This document shows positions 36,001 through 49,036 of a stretch of 64,000 nt of DNA, in pieces. This DNA comes from Taeniopygia guttata (Eukaryota; Chordata; Aves; Passeriformes; Estrildidae): assembly GCF_048771995.1 (NCBI RefSeq), contig NC_133063.1, positions 6,274,001 through 6,338,000 on the forward strand. The letters run 5' to 3'. Every line of letters starts with the position of its first letter. The stretch's first letter is position 1. The notes under the pieces were generated by a model. The model was not told the DNA's origin and made no database searches. It was given only the letters and a program-made list of their open reading frames with translations. The position numbers and the translations under genes were made by a program.

Positions 36001-38803
36001 TAATAAAAAAGTCCAACAAAAATCAGCCAGAAGAAAAAATGGATTACATAAATTTTAACAGAACCCAAGTGAATCAGCTGTAAGAGTTATGTGTTGGTAG
36101 ATAACACAGTCAGAGACACTGAGGAAAAATTTGGAAAGAGAGAGATGACCTTAGATATGGAGATACACCAGGCAAAAGAATGTCTAATGCACCAAGTCTG
36201 AGCACCAGACCATTTATCTATCTGCTGAAAATATACGTCAGCCTTCCAGAAGATCCACTGTTCAAAGATCCCAGTGTCTTCAACAAAAACTGGCAGGCAT
36301 TTCTGGGAAAGCACATAGCATATAAAGGACATTACTTCTCTTCAGCAATTCCCAAGAATGGTTTCTTTCACTTATTACCTATATTATATGCACATGTGTG
36401 CATATGGGAATCCCCTGCAGCAGTAATGCATGGCCTAGCACTGTAAAACTCAAAAGCAGAAAAATTTGGAATTTTGTATCTGTGTGGGTATAGACTGTAC
36501 TATAATGACTTGGAAGACATTAGCAGTAAAGGAAGTGATGGAAAACTGCAAATGCTACGCTCTGTAACTTCTGCATTTGTGGAATACGACATGTGGTGCA
36601 TGACACAGCTTTTCTCCTTCATGTGGCCTTCTGAGGGATCACTGCACCCAGTCAATCACACTTATCAATTTCAAAGAGTGCCAACATCTGGTACAAGAGA
36701 TAGCAGCCCCACTGCTTTGCTTATAGCAAAGGTTTCAGTCTTATGGTAGAACCACAGAATATTTGGCAGGAAGGAGCATGCAGAAAATTTATAGAGCTGC
36801 CTAAAGATTCAAAGTCAATGGCTACATACTAATAGCAATAATATTTGATTCTGAAATATTGCCAAAAAGTAAAAGAAAACAAAACTTATTTATAATGTTA
36901 TCAATTACCTATTTTAGCAGCATTTTTATCATTTTACTTCTACTACCAGGGAGTAAAAACCCTAGCTTGTTCAAGGATATTTCAGATCTCATTTCTTTTG
37001 GAATTTCCTAGACTTTCTCTAACTGTTCAGGTTTATGAAGGTGACTTAGAAATATATCTTTTCACTACAGATTCGTGTCTCTATAGAAGACATCTCAATC
37101 TTCTTCCCTCAAAACCACTTTTTAAAATCATCAGAGTCCGAAGCAATTTTGTTCAGTTGCTGAATGCACGAGTGTTACCCTTTTCTTTCTCTGTCAGGCA
37201 GTGTCAGAGACACGAGAGTGTCTCCCAGCTGTGGCTGTGTAAGTGAGGCTCCTTCTTCCCTGCACTGCTCCTTCAAGTGGCACTGTGCAGAACGCTCTGC
37301 ATTGTGTGGCAAGGCTGTGGTTGCACAGGCACATTTAAACATGGAGTTGCATTTGCCTTCCCTACATGCTGCCATCTTCCAGGCATTCTCCTCTAGCTAT
37401 GAGGGTTGTGTTTCTGCACACCCATCCTTCTTTCTGCACTATACCATCTCTTGTACTACAAGTTAAGGTCATTTTGGGAATAAACTTGTTCACTTCTTGG
37501 TGGAAACGTAAAAGGGAATGCATAATGGTGGTAACTTCTGCCTAAAACCCTCTTCTACACACATAGGGAAAAACAGAGTATGTATTATGAGGTGGTTTAA
37601 AATTTTTTTCTTTCTTTCCTTTCCTTTTCATTATTTATTTGATTATATAGTTCTCCCATCACCGTGTCACTCATCAAGTAAGATGGCAGGAGCTGTTTGC
37701 TTCTTTTGTTTCTAGTTCATTTGTGCTTTGTTTTTCTCTGAGCCTAAGAAGGTTCAGTCCTGATGGGAACTATTAAGATATACCACAACTTAATTATTTT
37801 CTAATGTAACCACACTTATAGATAATGCAACTTGAGAGACAACAAAACACTCATAATTACATTTTGAGTCCGATTTGGACTCAAACTTCTTACCCTAAAA
37901 ATGTCTGAAACAGAAAACCAACAAAGGTATCTTAGTAGCTCTAGGTGTGAAACAGATACTAGAATTTCCCATATACACGTGATTTTCTGTGTGTGCAAAA
38001 TAGTTGATATCTATTTTTAAAATCCTTTCCAGTCTTACTAGTGGCTTCTTCTATTATGAAAGGTGGTCTCATTCTGTTTTTCTAGAAACTAACATGACAT
38101 TATATTTATTCCAGCCAATATTCTGCAGTATATTGATCTAAAAAATCTAAAAAAAGATGTTACTATTTTTAATATTACAGGACTGGTTAGAAATTTATAA
38201 AATCTCCAATATAATTTCATTATATTGACATCTTCCATATTATTTGCTCATGCTTCGTTTCTGAAACAAAGACATACCTCATTTGCTGCTAATTTATTAT
38301 ATTTAAGTCAATATGAAAAGTCACTTGATTACATTTTAACTTCTATTATTTTAGATTGCACAATTGCTTTGTCCATAAAACTACTAATAGTGTTATATTT
38401 TGACTCATGGCCAGCACTATTCCATTCCAACAATCTAGAAGAGCTTAATAATTTTGTATGGGGATACAAGGAAAAAAAGGAAAGCTAATTCCCTTGTCAG
38501 TAAAAGCATAATATTAATATTATCCCTTTTTTTTAATTGGAGGAGATTAGTTGAGTTTGTTTGCTGTGTAAATTTAGAGTCTCTTTCAATATTTAAGCAC
38601 ACAAAATTAAGGTTGAATGTCCTGTTCTCTTGAATAGTTTGTAAAGATTTTGTGGGCATTTACCTCTCTCCATTTACACACGTTCTTTGATTGGAGCAGA
38701 AGGCAAACAACCTTTATCACTGACATCTGCATTCTGTACCTCGCAGTAGATGTCTCTGTGAATCTGTCTCCCCCTGACAGCTGGAGACTTGACTTCCTCT
38801 GAC

Positions 38804-38839
<36 letters not shown>

Positions 38840-41800
38840 GACTTTCTAGGGAGCACTGCATGTGCTTTCTGAAATAAATAATTTGGAATAGGCCATGAGT
38901 TCTGGGACTCATTGGTGTAAAAACTAAGCAGTTGCCTCCGATGTCCTTCCACACTCAGTGGAAAAAAAAAAAAAAAGTAGGAGATTAACCTTTGCTTCAT
39001 ATTTTTGCTTCTTCTGGTTATAGACAAAGTGAACTGCATGCCAACCATTGGGACCACTACTCCAAATGTCATATTTGACTCCTCAGCATCTCTGGTCTAA
39101 TACATAGACACTATTTAGAAATTCTGATGCTGCTCCATCTTTAGTTTCTACAGAATATATCCTGTTTCCAATCTTTTTTACAAGTTATGCCACATTATCT
39201 TCTCTGATTTCGTACAGACAAATACTATATATCTCTTCATCTTACAAATTGCTGCTCCTGGATTTTAGCTTGTTGTCCAGATTTTTGATCCTATATTTCC
39301 TTGCTGAATGACATAATATTATATCAAAGTTTTAAATTACCACTTTCAAGACTCACTTTCTAAATTATTCCTCCTGCTCCTCATGCTTCATTTATTCTGA
39401 AAATGGTCTGAAGAGTATGATAGTAGCAGAAAAAAATATATACATTTTCTTACATAAAGTACCATAGACATGCCCTTTAAGCATAATATTGATCTATTGG
39501 AGCTTGGAATTTTGGTCAAATTTTCTTTGATCTTGATATTGTTAAAACATAGAGCTCAAAAACTATTTGATCTTTATGTGACCATAGCAATAAAACAAAT
39601 TAACTTTATTACAGCACTCTATAATTATTAATCATGTTATCTTTTCAGTAGAAGTGCAATTTAAGCTTAATTTAAAATTATGTCTTAGCAGTTCAAAGGA
39701 AACAGCAAAGCTAGTAAAGACATTGGGCCTCTTGTTTCAATGTGTGAGAAGTGTCATCTAAATTTTTCAAGTCTTGGCATTAGCTAGAGAGAACTTGGCT
39801 CAGCTCAAAGGAGCAGACTTCTTTCAATGTCAAGAACAATCCTAAAAGCTTCAGACACAGAAGGCTGCATTGAACCTCTGGGTTAGAAAAAGACACAGCA
39901 AAGATTAACATTTATCTGAGCTTTTCATTTGCTCTCACCATTGCAGACATATTAACATGTATGCCATGACTTCAAGTTGCTATGTACTCCTTCAGTGGAA
40001 CAGAAGAGCAAGAGAGAAAAGAAATTGACATTTAAAATATCTTTTGAATTTAACTTGTGTCTCTGTAGAGAAATCAAGGTATCTATTTTTTTGTATAAAT
40101 CTTGGAAAATCTCTGCTGCACAAGTCACAGTCAGACTGTATGTTAACTGTGCAAAAGATTCTGCCAATTCCATAATTCCTCGTGTCCTAATTTTGAAGTT
40201 CAAAGTGCAGTTTAGGTGAGAGTGTTACAACTTTCACTCTTGGAGGAGAGCAGGAAATACAAAATTGCCAGTAAATTTTAAACAGGAAGATACAAGTTTT
40301 TGTACACTCATCTGTGACATGGTTGTTTGTGAAAAGTACTGAGAGGATGAAGTTCTTTGCTACAGAGGGCACTGGGAACACAGTGTAACTGTCTCAGCAT
40401 ACACACACAGCCTCAGCAACCCCAATTTGAATGACTGCTTCAATTAAGAAAGCAGATGGTCATTTCTCCATGGTTTACTTCCTACTGGTGCTAGTGCTAA
40501 ATGAGGCAGGTTTTAACCGTAGTTATGTAGTAGAGAAATGGAAATACTAAATGTTATTGCCAAACATATCTTCTTGTAAAAGTAATACTGCTACTGAAAG
40601 TTAGTTGCTTCTGTTGTTTAAAAAAATTAATGGTTATACTATGTGCTTTTGAAGTAGCTAGTTACTCACAGAGTACTTGCAGCTAATTCTTGGAAGGCTG
40701 GCTAGCCATACACTGCTGGCTTTAGTCCTTGTTTCCAGCTCCTACATCACATGAAAGACAACTAAAAATACATTAAATACTTCTCCATACAAGCAAGTTA
40801 AAAAAATGCTGCAATAATGTTAGGTGCTGAAAGTAAAAGTGTTGTGCACAAAGTTATGAAGAGAAACAGAGGAAATAAAAAAAGATTACAATCTTTCTGC
40901 TAAAGTGTGGTCTGACAAAACATTGACAAGGTTCAATTTCAGAATTTCAGCATCTTTGGGGCTTTACAAAATTGTATCAGATATTGAAGGCCAATCTCAG
41001 ATCTAAGCAGTATTTTTTGTTACTGTTTGGCCTATGCTTGTCCACCTCTCAGAACACACATGCCAAGGAAATAATGCAATGACAGTTATGTTGAGTGTCC
41101 ATAATAATAATAATAAAAAAAAATAGAAACAGTAATTGATGCTTCCCAGATGCTAAATGGCTTATGTGGAAATTTAAAAGGCTAAAGGTGCTACTGTATA
41201 AGGCTGGAGGGTGTACTTTATTGGAGCCACAAATAAAATGTGAGCCACAAATTAACGTAATATGTGAATGGTAAGGTTGGAGCTGGCAGCAGTTTCTGAA
41301 GCTGCCTGCCTACTGACACAGTAAGATAATAAAAATTTGCATTATATTGAAGATTTATCTCACATTTACTTCATATTCCTGACTTTTATTTATATTGTAG
41401 TCTCACTGTGACTACTACTTTAGGTTTTTCTTTTTTATAGCCTTATTGTTCCCTCAGCTGGGACATCTGTACACTTTTGATAAGAGTAATTCTTATTAAG
41501 AACTCAACTTGCAAAATATGTGGTGCTGGGAGGCACTAGTATCCAGGATGACTCACCTTAGACCAGTCTCCCATTCTCCAGACATAGCATTTGGAATAGT
41601 CCTCACAGTCCTCTGCTTCTTTAGGTCTTGTGGACAAAACACATTTTTTGCGTGGATTGGTGCACCTCACAGTCCGATGCCGTACTCCCTTACCACACTT
41701 CACAGAGCACTGTTGGAAAAAATGTATTTTCAGATTTCTACAAAATTCACTTACCCCATTTCATCCCCTTCCATATGACTTCTGCCAGGTCAGCATAAAT

Positions 41801-44800
41801 ATTTCACAGCTTCACTGATCTCCTAACTTCCAACCTTCAATAGCATCAGCACTAGATTATTAAAAAAAAAAAACTGAACAAAAATTCCTTATGGGACAGA
41901 AGGATAATTGTTTCATTTTTACCTAAAATTAGATAAAAACTTACTTGATTAAGGACAAAATAGGCTTTTGAATAAGAAAATATCTGAGAAGTTATGATAA
42001 ATGAATGCAAAATGTTACACTAAAAGCATTAGGCAATCTTTCTTCTTCCAATGAAAGGAAATACAATGAAAGAAACTCAAAATAACGTTCAAGGGAATAA
42101 GATATGAAGCAACTTAAGAAAAGTTCTGTTAGTGTCCAACAGCCTTTTTTGGGAGGAGGAAAAAAATGTAGAATGGAAAAAGTAAATATTCCAAAACTAT
42201 GCAAGAATCCAGACTGAACTTGAAAATTCAAAGTCACTATATAGTCAGTATGTGAAAGCTCTTTTCAAGTTGCTCAGAAGGTCCTAATCTAAGGGTTTTT
42301 TCCACCATTCCCATTTACACAGCCAAAAATGATGCCATTTCCTTCTCAAAACAATATCACAGCTTTTGATCATCCCACTGCTTGCAGTTCAAAACTCTCC
42401 TCTGCCAAGCTGATTATAACCACAGGAAGCAGTAATGGCTAGCTTCCTACATAATGGTGATAGTAGGAACGGCCATGGGAAATACCTCGCTCTTCAAAAA
42501 ATATTTATTGCTTCCAACAAAAACATGCTCTCTCATTCCTCATCTCTGAAGTAAAACAAACTGACTAAACAATCTGTGTATTTCTTTTACTCATCTCTGT
42601 AAATGGATGCCTTTCTTCTCACAACAAGGTCTGGCATCATAAAACTGCTGTACCACACCAGAAACTGCTAGCATTTATATCTCCTATCTCTACCTTAGCA
42701 TGTGCTTTTCATCTTTGAAAATATTTCTATTTTTTAGCTCTTTCTTGCTTGGGGATCAAGTAGTTCTGCTGAGTAGTTATTCAAAGAAGGGACTGCACCC
42801 ACATGCAGACGCTGCTATTTGTATTTTGAACATAGAGGGATCCACAGCACAGCTTCTAGTATGGGAGGTAATCAGAATTGCCTTTACTCTTTCAATGAAA
42901 GGAGAAGTTCCAAATAACCCTTTCATCTTGTCCAGATGGCACTGAGAACAATACTCTTCTTTCTCCACAGCCAGTTAATTTTAGAAAAAATCAACGATGA
43001 AGAAAGCCAAATGGACAAGCACATTTAAAGATGTGTTTATAAAAAAAATTAAATATTTTTAAATAATGATTACATTTTACAGCAGTACTTCAGGGTGCAA
43101 CATATGTGGAATTGTGTTATTTACAAGCCCATTTTCCTATTGCTGTTGTTTTGGAAAAAGAGCAGACAAGAAAGAGGAAGGGAAGAAGATGTACTTTTTT
43201 TGCCAAAGGCTCCCCTCAAAGCCTCTCTGAAACAGGATGGCATCACCCATCTGCTGATCAACATCCCTTGGTACAAAAGTACATCCCAAATGTTTCCACT
43301 CTGATCCCAAGGACTTGTAGGTGATAAGTGGTTCCTTAATTCTATTTCCCTCTAGTTACTCACTACTACAGGCAGGACATACTTGATTATACGTGCTTGA
43401 GAACTGGCCAGAAGAGACTGTTGCACAACATTAACTAGGCAAAATGCAGTAGCTCTACACAGCTGGTTTTCCTAGCCCTTGAACCCCTTGCCAAAACATT
43501 GCAAGAGGACTGTGAAAATCATTAGGCTGAGCTGTGCCACTTGATGCTGAAAAAAAACCCTGATTTCCAAAAAATACCAAGGCACAAATAGCGACTATGG
43601 AATATTTGGAGTATATGGAGTATAAATAAATGCAGCACCTCAGACCAGACTCCTGCCTCCCACACCGTCATGCAGTCCTGGCCTTCACAGCGCTGTGCAG
43701 AAGCAGGCTTTGGCCCCAGACAATCCCTCTCCCTAGCCCTGATCAGGGTCCCATTCCTGAGCTGCTGTGTGCAGGCTACTTGTCTGTTCTGGGTTCCTTT
43801 TCCACATGTCCTTGAGCACGGTGTCCATTCTGTCATCATCCATCTGCAAAGTAACACAGGCAATGTAGTAATATGAAATCAGGAGGGGAAAAATACCATC
43901 ACATCTTATTCTCCTGTATACTATTCTAAATGTATACACCCAAGACACACTTGCATATTTTCAGCCTCTTTTTACTGTCATTTTGCTAATTGAGTATTTA
44001 TGAATCTAACATCTATTACATTTCATATAGTATTAATATACATAAAAATTCCTTCCCCAGTCCACGATCCCGATGTTTTCAAAGTACTTTCCTCTAATTA
44101 TAATCTCAATTAGAAAACTTCCAAAATATACATACATTTTATAGATGACAGATCCCTGATCAGCCTGCTGTTATTCTCTGTATGTCTGTCTATGTCAAGT
44201 GCATGCCAAGCATGTAAAGTCCAGCATTCCTTGAAAAATACTCTGTTGCAAGAAAGAATCACTCAAGTGTGAAAGACTCATTGCCCCAGAAAAAGGACAC
44301 AAGCCCAAAATTCTTCATGTTCTTAAGAGTAAGGCCTTAAGAGGGTGCATGGTTTAAATCACAACAGCAAGGAAGGCTGATGCAGTTTGGCATAGACCAC
44401 ATACCTAGAGAGCAATTGTTCTAGAACATAATTTTCCCCAGATGTTCTGTAGATCCAGATTATGGCCATGTGCCCTTAAAAAATCAAACAGTTCTTCCCC
44501 TTATGTTTTGTCTCCTGAAAACACAAGAGTTTTTTGGGAGACTTAGTTTGCAAGGACAGTTTTTTGGAAATTCAGGTTTAATAAATTTTTTTCAACCTTC
44601 TGTCATTCATTTGTAGTAAAAAAAAAAAAAAACAAAAAAAAAAACAAACAAACAAAAAAAAAACTTAACTAAGGATTTTTTTGTTATCTGTCCAGATATA
44701 TAATTTACAAATCATGACCTGTCAAGATGATGAAATAGACTTTACGATATTTCTTCACAGACCAATAGCAAATAAGTATTTATGCAAGTGTATGCTTTGG

Positions 44801-47800
44801 TAACATTTTGGTTGAAAGATAATAATATTTTGTAATCATCATTTACAGTGTTTAAAAAATTGGATAATTAAATCTTTCTACATTTCTCAGCACAGCATCT
44901 CTGCGTATCAATTATCAAAGTTTTGAAATTTTCACTTAATAAGCTGGGAAAAACACAGAATACTGAAAATTGAAGGTAGACAATGCCTCAGAAAAAGATC
45001 AGATTAGTCCATTTCTATCCATTAAATGAACAGTGGTGTTAATAAAAAAAAATAAAAGTCTTCTCAAATATGCATATAATGAAGTATAAATAATCCCTCC
45101 AAAGGGTAATGCCCTAGTTTGGGGAAGACCAAATGTCAGTGATTTTGTCTTACTTAAAATGTATTATACTTCACATTTTATCAATTTCAGTACGTCATCC
45201 TTTCCAAGAAAGCTACATCTTCTAGTTCACTTTACATACTTTCTTCAACAGTATTTGCATTTAATTTATTTTGCATTATTTTGTTTAAAAATGCCATCTA
45301 CCTGCCCTCCAGATGACTGCAGCAGGCTGATCCTAGCGCTTACTCCTGGGGATGCTAGCCAGCTCTTTCTAGTTGCTTTCCCCTCCCTCGAAAGGCGTGG
45401 GCTTGCTCAAACTTGCTTTAAAAGTACACACAATTCTTGAGAACCTCCTTAACACATTATTTTAAGCTGCCAAGTGGCACGGCTCTGAAATGGGCCACTG
45501 TGCTGACCTGGTCAGGCAGTGCAAGGAGCAGGCTGCCAGCTCAGCTGCAGGAACACCAGGGGTGATGGGTGGGCTTTGCTTGGCACGGGCTGCACATGGA
45601 GCTGCCTCCTCCCTCTTGCACTGTTCAACCACCAGAGTATAGTTCAGCCTATTTGTTGATCCACATACATGGACATTCCTCTCATGGGGTGAGATGAAGG
45701 AGAGGAGTGAGGGAGGCTCACTACACTTCAGGTTGCATTAATGTAAAAAGAGTGATTAACAGAGATTTATTTATTTATTTATTTATTTACTATTTGGGGT
45801 ACTCAGAGTTTATCAAGAGCTTTAGAGACACAAAGCCTTGCATCAAAAACAAAAACAAAAACAAACCCATTAAAACATGTCATTAATTAAGAATATGGGA
45901 TTAAATCCCATATATGTCTTTCTAGAAACAGCATTTAAATTTCAGTTTTGTAGCACAGATCAGTCTGTGAGAATACTTCTTGAGGAGAGGAATTAACTGC
46001 TTTACTGGATAAGAATTTATTCAGGCATGGTGCTTACGGACTCTGAGAAACACTTTCCAGCATTCCTGTTTTCCCTTCATTTTGCATTATACGTTTTGAA
46101 TGAATGTATTTACTGCCCATTCATTGCGAGAAGCAGTCCACTGCTTTTACATGGCTTTTATATCTAGACATTATAGTTTAATTTAACCAAATCACTATTA
46201 CCTTGTCTGGCAGGGCTGTTCATTGCACTTGCGGATCTGTGGTTCAGGTTTTGTTAAATATTTGCACTTCTTGTTGTCCACAAGACTGATATTCTTGTTC
46301 ATAATCTTCGTGCAAGAAACTGTTGTCTTTCTTTCACCTAGGAAAAAAGAGAAGAGGTTTGTGAGGAAACCAAGAATATGCAAATTGTTAAGGACACAGA
46401 TACAGCTATTTCATATACAGTTTGGCTAAAAGAACTGCAAAAGCAGTGTAAGAAATTCAAAGCTAGCAAGGAATCTGAGAGAAATCCTATGGTTTTTAGG
46501 GAACATTGTGAGTTTCTAACCTAGAAACCTCACTAACCATCAAAAGTTTTTCTGCTTTACTCCTGCAACTAGTTAGAGGCCAAACCCTCACTCTTACTGG
46601 AATAATTTTCTTTCTCAACCACTGCAACTCCATAATTAAGCAATGCTTGCAGAAAATTACAAATACAGTTGTTAATTACTACATAAAATGAGGAAAGAAA
46701 CTTTGAATTGTGGCTGGCATTCAGATAAAGGGAATTAGCACATGCATCCTTCACCAGGGAGCCTGCATGATTTCCCATGAGCTAAAGAGGCCAGATCTGA
46801 CCCTGATCTGCAGGAAAACCATTTAGGAAGCTGGATGCTGCTGCAGAAATAGAGTGCATGTTCTGTACAGAGTCCTTGTCCTGATGGTGGCCTGGAGCCT
46901 GGTGTCTTTTGAATATGGAAGCATTAGAAATTAGAATTTAATGTAATACTGGCCACAAGCAGTAACTTGCAATTAGCCTTAATTTTAGAAAACCACAATC
47001 TTTGCATTCAGGATTTCAGTTAGAGCCATTTTTTCTTATAGTTACTTTTACTCTGTCTGGAAGTTTTCTGGCAAAGGGGCTGTGTGCAGGAGCAGGGCAA
47101 GCTTAAGCATGAACATTCACCAGAGGTGAAAAATGAGCCTGTGGATGGAGCAGTTATGTTATAAATGCATATTATGTGCATGACCACTGCTGACATTTTT
47201 ACACAGTGCTTGTGTACGTGAGAGCACATGCAACTAATCTATCATATCACAGCGTTTGAAATGTTTGACAATTCTTTCTGCACTTATATATACATCTATG
47301 TATTCATATTCTCTCCCACGCAAGGAAAGCTTTCTGCAACACAAGAGGTCACAGACCAGTCACATATACAAACATACACAAAACCACATGGCCTCACCAA
47401 TAGTTTTATCCTGACACATGCTTTGAGCATTTAAGCAAAACTATTGATAATTGTGTTATTATTTATTCAGATTAATCAAAATATTTATGTTAAATTTAAA
47501 TCATAAATAGACAGGGTAAAAGCTGCAGTATTCTGATTTCATTACTGCTTGATATTTAAGCCAGAAAGTAAAAGAAAAGTGAGAATAGTTTTGTCTAAAC
47601 TACGAAAAATCTTTCAGTAGCATTTCAGAATATTTACCTTCTAGGGAACTCTAGGGAATAACTCAGCTATTTAAGACAATAACATAAAATGAAGACCAGT
47701 TACAACAGAAAAAAATTATAAACATTAGAGTAAAACATTTAAATATTTATTTAAGCATTAATGTAGAATAATTTACTGACATACTGCATTTTAAGATTTC

Positions 47801-49000
47801 TGCAGATGATAGAAATATCTGGTGCAATAATAACAGATTGTAGTAGCATTAAAATTGAATACCTTAGGAAACTGCAAAAAGTGTGAATTCGCAAGTAAAA
47901 TGGGATGCACTATTAAGAATCAGAGGATGCTACTAGCACCATGAACAAAATCCCTTCTAGGGAAGAGCTTTCCTACCAAACCACAAAAAGCATGTTTATG
48001 GAAACTACAGCAATCTTTCATGACACCAGGATTTTTCACACAGTCAGAGGAGCTAGAACACTCTGTTCTTTATGCTGATGTTATGAGTAGGAAAAGCATT
48101 TCCAGGCTTTCCTATTCAATCACAAGGTGCAGGGCAGTTTTCAGAACTGTTGATCAGAGCAACCACGACCATCAAGGTTGTCAGCATGAAAGACAGGTCA
48201 ATACAGTGTTTACATACTGACCAATTGCACAAGGTATGAACACATCACTGTACACTGCATTTATTTAAAAAAAGCCTCTGAAGCGTTTTTTTTTTTAAGT
48301 GTAAGTTTCATTAAAAATAACATCTAGAAAGCAGTTTGAAAGACTTTTGTTACATCAATACTGTTCATATTCCAATATTTGTTTTCAGAGTCATATTTTG
48401 TTCTTCCAAAATCACTTTTTTATTTTCAATAAACTTAGGAAAAATATCACATCAGCATACTAATATCGGCTGTTGTAATATTTGTTCCATATGTTTCTGG
48501 ATCATCCTCAACTCATGTTACTAACTGTACTTATTTGATCTGAGACTGGGATTCAGCTTTTCTGTGGTTTGAAATGTCTCTTACAGATCATTTATCTTCA
48601 GTAGTTCCAAATACAGAGTGGAATGCACTTTCTATTCTTGTTCTAGCTCTTGCACTTGTATTTCTTCTTGGAAACTGTGTCCTGAATTTGCTTTTTAGTC
48701 TAGATTTTGTTCCTTCATTACCATCTTTTGGTACTTTTTAGTTTGAATCTTTTCCTAGAGCTATCACAGAATTTTTAATGCAATCAGAAAGCATAAGATT
48801 GACATATGTCTACATTGTATGGAAGCATACAAACCACAATGAGGATATTAGTATTAAATATACAACACTGACCATCAGAATTGTAATTATATATAAACAC
48901 GCAGTGTTTATACATATAGGTGGATATTGCATACAGACATTGCTCTGTGTATATACATGCATATTGTATACATATTCATTTTATATATATATATGTGTGA

Positions 49001-49036
<36 letters not shown>

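Larger units (their letters stand above)
26192..41556 (-). other. ADAMTS19: ADAMTS19 15.4 kb intron between TSP1-4 and TSP1-5 exons
   Basis: GTGAGT...GTTCCAG. Contains a large CR1 (33640-35741), a (CAAA) tract near 26853-26893, an AGC run (29328-29345), (TA)n (30065-30081), a T-rich tract (31717-31769) and (AC)14 (38807-38834). The rest (26.9-29.3, 30.1-31.7, 31.8-33.6 and 35.8-41.5 kb) is AT-rich with no recognised element. Confidence 0.85.
43844..46201 (-). other. ADAMTS19: ADAMTS19 intron
   Basis: 2358 bp, GTAATA...TTGCAG. Holds an A-rich tract (44618-44664), an (ATTT)n tract (45765-45789) and a GC-richer patch at 45300-45640 without recognisable identity. Confidence 0.85.

Noticed and set aside
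36087-36446. Overlapping 81- and 88-codon open frames on opposite strands
   Set aside because: The plus-frame peptide looks moderately protein-like, but I recognise no family and see no splice sites around it.
36757-36830. Possible CR1 3' end remnant (AGAACCACAGAATATTTGGC)
   Set aside because: Similarity stops after about 30 bases; could be chance.
44940-45035. Possible CR1 remnant with CACAGAATACTGAAAATTGAAG
   Set aside because: Too weak and short to support by eye.
45300-45640. GC-richer patch in an ADAMTS19 intron, considered as a promoter
   Set aside because: Few CpG, no recognisable element or exon; only composition differs.
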